A program made the position numbers and the translations under genes. A stretch of DNA of 64,000 nucleotides from Kalymmatonema hyalinum WJT4-NPBG1 (GTDB lineage: Bacteria > Cyanobacteriota > Cyanobacteriia > Cyanobacteriales > Nostocaceae): NCBI GenBank assembly GCA_019359075.1, contig JAHHIB010000034.1:1-64000 (forward strand). The letters are read 5' to 3'. The notes beneath the pieces are model-generated. The model was not told where the DNA came from. It saw nothing but the letters and a program-made list of their open reading frames with translations, and searched no databases. Shown here in pieces: positions 62,337 to 64,000 of the stretch. Each line of letters begins with the position of its first letter. Within the stretch, counting starts at the first letter, position 1.

Positions 62337-62915
62337 TTAAACCGCCTTGAAATACTGCATATCACCCTTAAGATATGAGCGGACTTTGCCTGCTTTTTGT
62401 AATCGCCTACCAACAGAAAGAACATCTTCAATTCGCTTGCCCAATTTTAATTTCAATTCAAAAGCGCTTAGTTCCCGTAAATCTACTAGTTCTAAAAATT
62501 GATCTGCAAAGTTTTTATCAGCCATATTGGGAACTGCAGCATCCAGACTAAGTGCCCACCAACAAGGTTTACCTGCTCCGGCTCCAAATCGAAAAACTTT
62601 TCTTCGCGCCTCCAAATAAGTCAATTTTTTAAGCGTTGTCCCTCTACTGATCCCAATTTGAGATGCAATTTCTGAGGTTGTTTGAGGGGTTTTGAGTAAT
62701 GATATGATTCTTGCTTCTTCTTGTGTAGATAAAGGCAATTCAGTCAATGTGCTAGCTTGGCGTTTTCTAACTGGAAATGGAATTGGATTTAATCCCTTTA
62801 ATTCAGTGCATCTTAAGCAAACTGGTTTTCCTCGGAGAAAAGTTCTAGGGATAGTTTCCGATTGACAAAATTGACAAACTTGTTTTAAGCAACCAGGGTA
62901 GATGTACAACTGCAT
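62337..62915 (-). CDS. Zinc-ribbon, winged-helix DNA-binding protein
   Basis: 192 residues, with AAGGAG before the ATG. An N-terminal ribbon has two CxxC pairs (CQFCQSETIP, KPVCLRCTEL). The middle is a winged helix-turn-helix (EEARIISLLKTPQTTSEIAS, IGISRGTTLKKLTYLEARRK). The C-terminus carries a second helix-turn-helix-like region (LGKRIEDVLSVGRRLQKAGK) ending DMQYFKAV. It is 14 bp downstream of the ParB-related gene in the same operon, suggesting a regulator of replication, partition or an island. The exact family is not recognised. Confidence 0.7.
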   Translation of the reverse strand: MQLYIYPGCLKQVCQFCQSETIPRTFLRGKPVCLRCTELKGLNPIPFPVRKRQASTLTELPLSTQEEARIISLLKTPQTTSEIASQIGISRGTTLKKLTYLEARRKVFRFGAGAGKPCWWALSLDAAVPNMADKNFADQFLELVDLRELSAFELKLKLGKRIEDVLSVGRRLQKAGKVRSYLKGDMQYFKAV

Positions 62916-62929
62916 TTTTATTCTGCTCC

Positions 62930-64000
62930 TTATGCCGCGATGTCTGTTTTGATTTCTGCTAAAGCAACTTCAACTGCCTTAACAAGCACTTCAGAATCAC
63001 TCAATTCCATTGACTGAGCTACAAGTTTAATGAGTCCTTGAACGATGAGTTTTTCGGGAGTATCATTACACTCTTTGGCAACCTTCTCCAGTTCTATGCA
63101 AGCTTGTGTATCAGAGTCTTGAATGCTATGTTTCACTCCATAGAAATCCACTTTGTAATAACGCTCATCACCAGAAATGTTTTGATGCCAACCACAACGA
63201 CTCTTTTTTTGTGGTTTTAGTAGTGGTAATTCAATTCCTTGATTTTGTGCTAGATCTTGAACAGCTTGCTGCACAAGTTTGGCTGTCACTCGTCCATCAC
63301 CAGCCAATTTCTGAGCGTCAGCATATGCTTTTTGAACTTGTTCTGGGTAAGCTTTTAGTACAGCTAATTTACGACAATGATCTTCTGGTATGGTTCCTGG
63401 TTCTACTCCCAAGCAGTCGCGTTCAATACGCCCGGCTTGCCACTGTTTTTGTAAATTAGAACGGCTTCCTTGAATGAAGTCACTGTTTAACAGAGCAGTC
63501 ATATTTTTAAATCCAAGCTGCTCATATCCCTTCCCTTCATCCAGCAAGACTAAATAGTGACGGATAATGTCGTTGCTGCGTTTTTGGATTTTGGGTAAGG
63601 TTTTCAATTGTCTCAAATGAGAGTTAATCAAAGTGATGATGTTTTCTGCCTCTTTTTTGGAGAGGCGTCCTTCTAGAATGTCGGAGCAAAAAGGAAGAAT
63701 GTTTGAGTTCATATTTGAACTTGTTGAAGAGTTCTGTTTGAAATTGTCTGCTAAAGAACTGGCTTCAGTGTTCTCCAAATGCTGCAATCCAAAAGGTAAG
63801 TCTGACAATTCCCCTTCGTTATTCCACTCAAGGATAGGACGAAGAAAATCTTCTCCATCTATTTGAGTCAAATCAACAATTCTTCTTGGTTGGCTACAGG
63901 AAGTGAGACAATTGCTTGAAATCGATTTTTCATCTTCACACAAGTTCAAATTTGAACTTGTGTTGAGAATTAAGTTATTGTTATCCGAGTTTTCTGGAGT
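62930..64000 (-). CDS. ParB-related DNA-binding protein, partial at right edge
   Basis: The reading frame is open through the right end of the window (17 more codons before the TTG at 63949, beginning TPENSDNNN), so the true start lies outside. The visible part has an Asn/Ser-rich N-region, then NIITLINSHLRQLKTLPKIQ, NMTALLNSDFIQGSRSNLQK, IPEDHCRKLAVLKAYPEQVQ and GDGRVTAKLVQQAVQDLAQN, which resemble ParB/plasmid-type helix-turn-helix proteins of cyanobacteria. The C-terminal 60 residues are helical (LIVQGLIKLVAQSMELSDSE). Function is unproven. It is in an operon with the zinc-ribbon protein. Confidence 0.6.
   Translation of the reverse strand, partial: TPENSDNNNLILNTSSNLNLCEDEKSISSNCLTSCSQPRRIVDLTQIDGEDFLRPILEWNNEGELSDLPFGLQHLENTEASSLADNFKQNSSTSSNMNSNILPFCSDILEGRLSKKEAENIITLINSHLRQLKTLPKIQKRSNDIIRHYLVLLDEGKGYEQLGFKNMTALLNSDFIQGSRSNLQKQWQAGRIERDCLGVEPGTIPEDHCRKLAVLKAYPEQVQKAYADAQKLAGDGRVTAKLVQQAVQDLAQNQGIELPLLKPQKKSRCGWHQNISGDERYYKVDFYGVKHSIQDSDTQACIELEKVAKECNDTPEKLIVQGLIKLVAQSMELSDSEVLVKAVEVALAEIKTDIAA
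63938..63963. repeat. 26-bp perfect palindrome inside the ParB-related gene
   Basis: The sequence centred on TTCAAATTTGAA is self-complementary over 26 bp, from ACACAAG at the left to CTTGTGT at the right. A degenerate half (TTCATATTTGAAC) occurs at 63708-63720 in the same gene, and TTCAAAATTGAAC near 60281. Such a palindrome beside a ParB-related gene could be a binding site, although it also falls in coding sequence. Confidence 0.6.

Noticed and set aside
1-64000. CRISPR arrays, rRNA genes, integrase with att sites
   Set aside because: No regularly spaced repeats, no rRNA sequence and no site-specific recombinase were seen.

Overview
The window reads as chromosomal (possibly part plasmid-like) DNA of a filamentous cyanobacterium, most likely Nostocales. 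The HIP1 octamer GCGATCGC recurs throughout, the outer-membrane receptor carries the cyanobacterial AMIN domain, and the intergenic DNA is full of short palindromic and tandem repeats of the kind known from Nostoc relatives. The species cannot be named from the sequence.

About 0.5-52.5 kb is one hybrid NRPS/PKS locus that looks like a lipopeptide siderophore system of the beta-hydroxyaspartate (cyanochelin-like) type. On the minus strand lie a TonB-dependent siderophore receptor, a PepSY membrane protein and an MFS exporter. After a 629-bp divergent promoter region, the plus strand encodes FAAL-ACP-C-A(Ser)-PCP; a free TauD-type dioxygenase; KS-AT-KR-ACP-E; a NodU-type O-carbamoyltransferase; a MycE/CmcI-like methyltransferase; C-A(Gly)-PCP-C fused to a SyrP-like hydroxylase; C*-A(Asp)-PCP-C-A(Gly)-PCP; KS-AT-KR-ACP-C; a second, free SyrP-like hydroxylase; C*-A(His-like)-PCP-reductase; a second methyltransferase; a class III aminotransferase; a small unknown protein; and MbtH. 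C* marks condensation-like domains without the catalytic HHxxxDG histidines. Read colinearly, the backbone is acyl-Ser-C2-Gly-(OH)Asp-Gly-C2-(OH)His released reductively. A PvdQ-like acylase faces the end of the cluster. Substrate calls come from specificity positions read by eye.

At two module junctions the same arrangement recurs: a normal C domain closes one protein, a SyrP-type hydroxylase sits at the junction (once fused, once free), and the next protein opens with a histidine-less C* domain. This is the layout expected for interface-domain-guided beta-hydroxylation.

About 48.5-55.4 kb holds transposon debris: an intact IS200/IS605-type TnpB with a small divergent ribbon-helix-helix-like gene, a deleted TnpB relic with the same 3' hairpin, and IS630 and IS5 fragments. 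The TnpB relic abuts an N-terminally truncated MFS importer gene of RhtX/FptX or AmpG type, which also carries an in-frame TAG.

About 55.5-64 kb has a different, accessory or plasmid/phage-like character. It contains two minus-strand operons (sigma factor plus ParB-like protein; a small membrane protein, an FHA protein, a coiled-coil membrane protein and an SxGC protein), a phage-type lysozyme, a zinc-ribbon/winged-helix regulator and a ParB-related gene that runs off the right edge, separated by repeat-rich gene-poor DNA.
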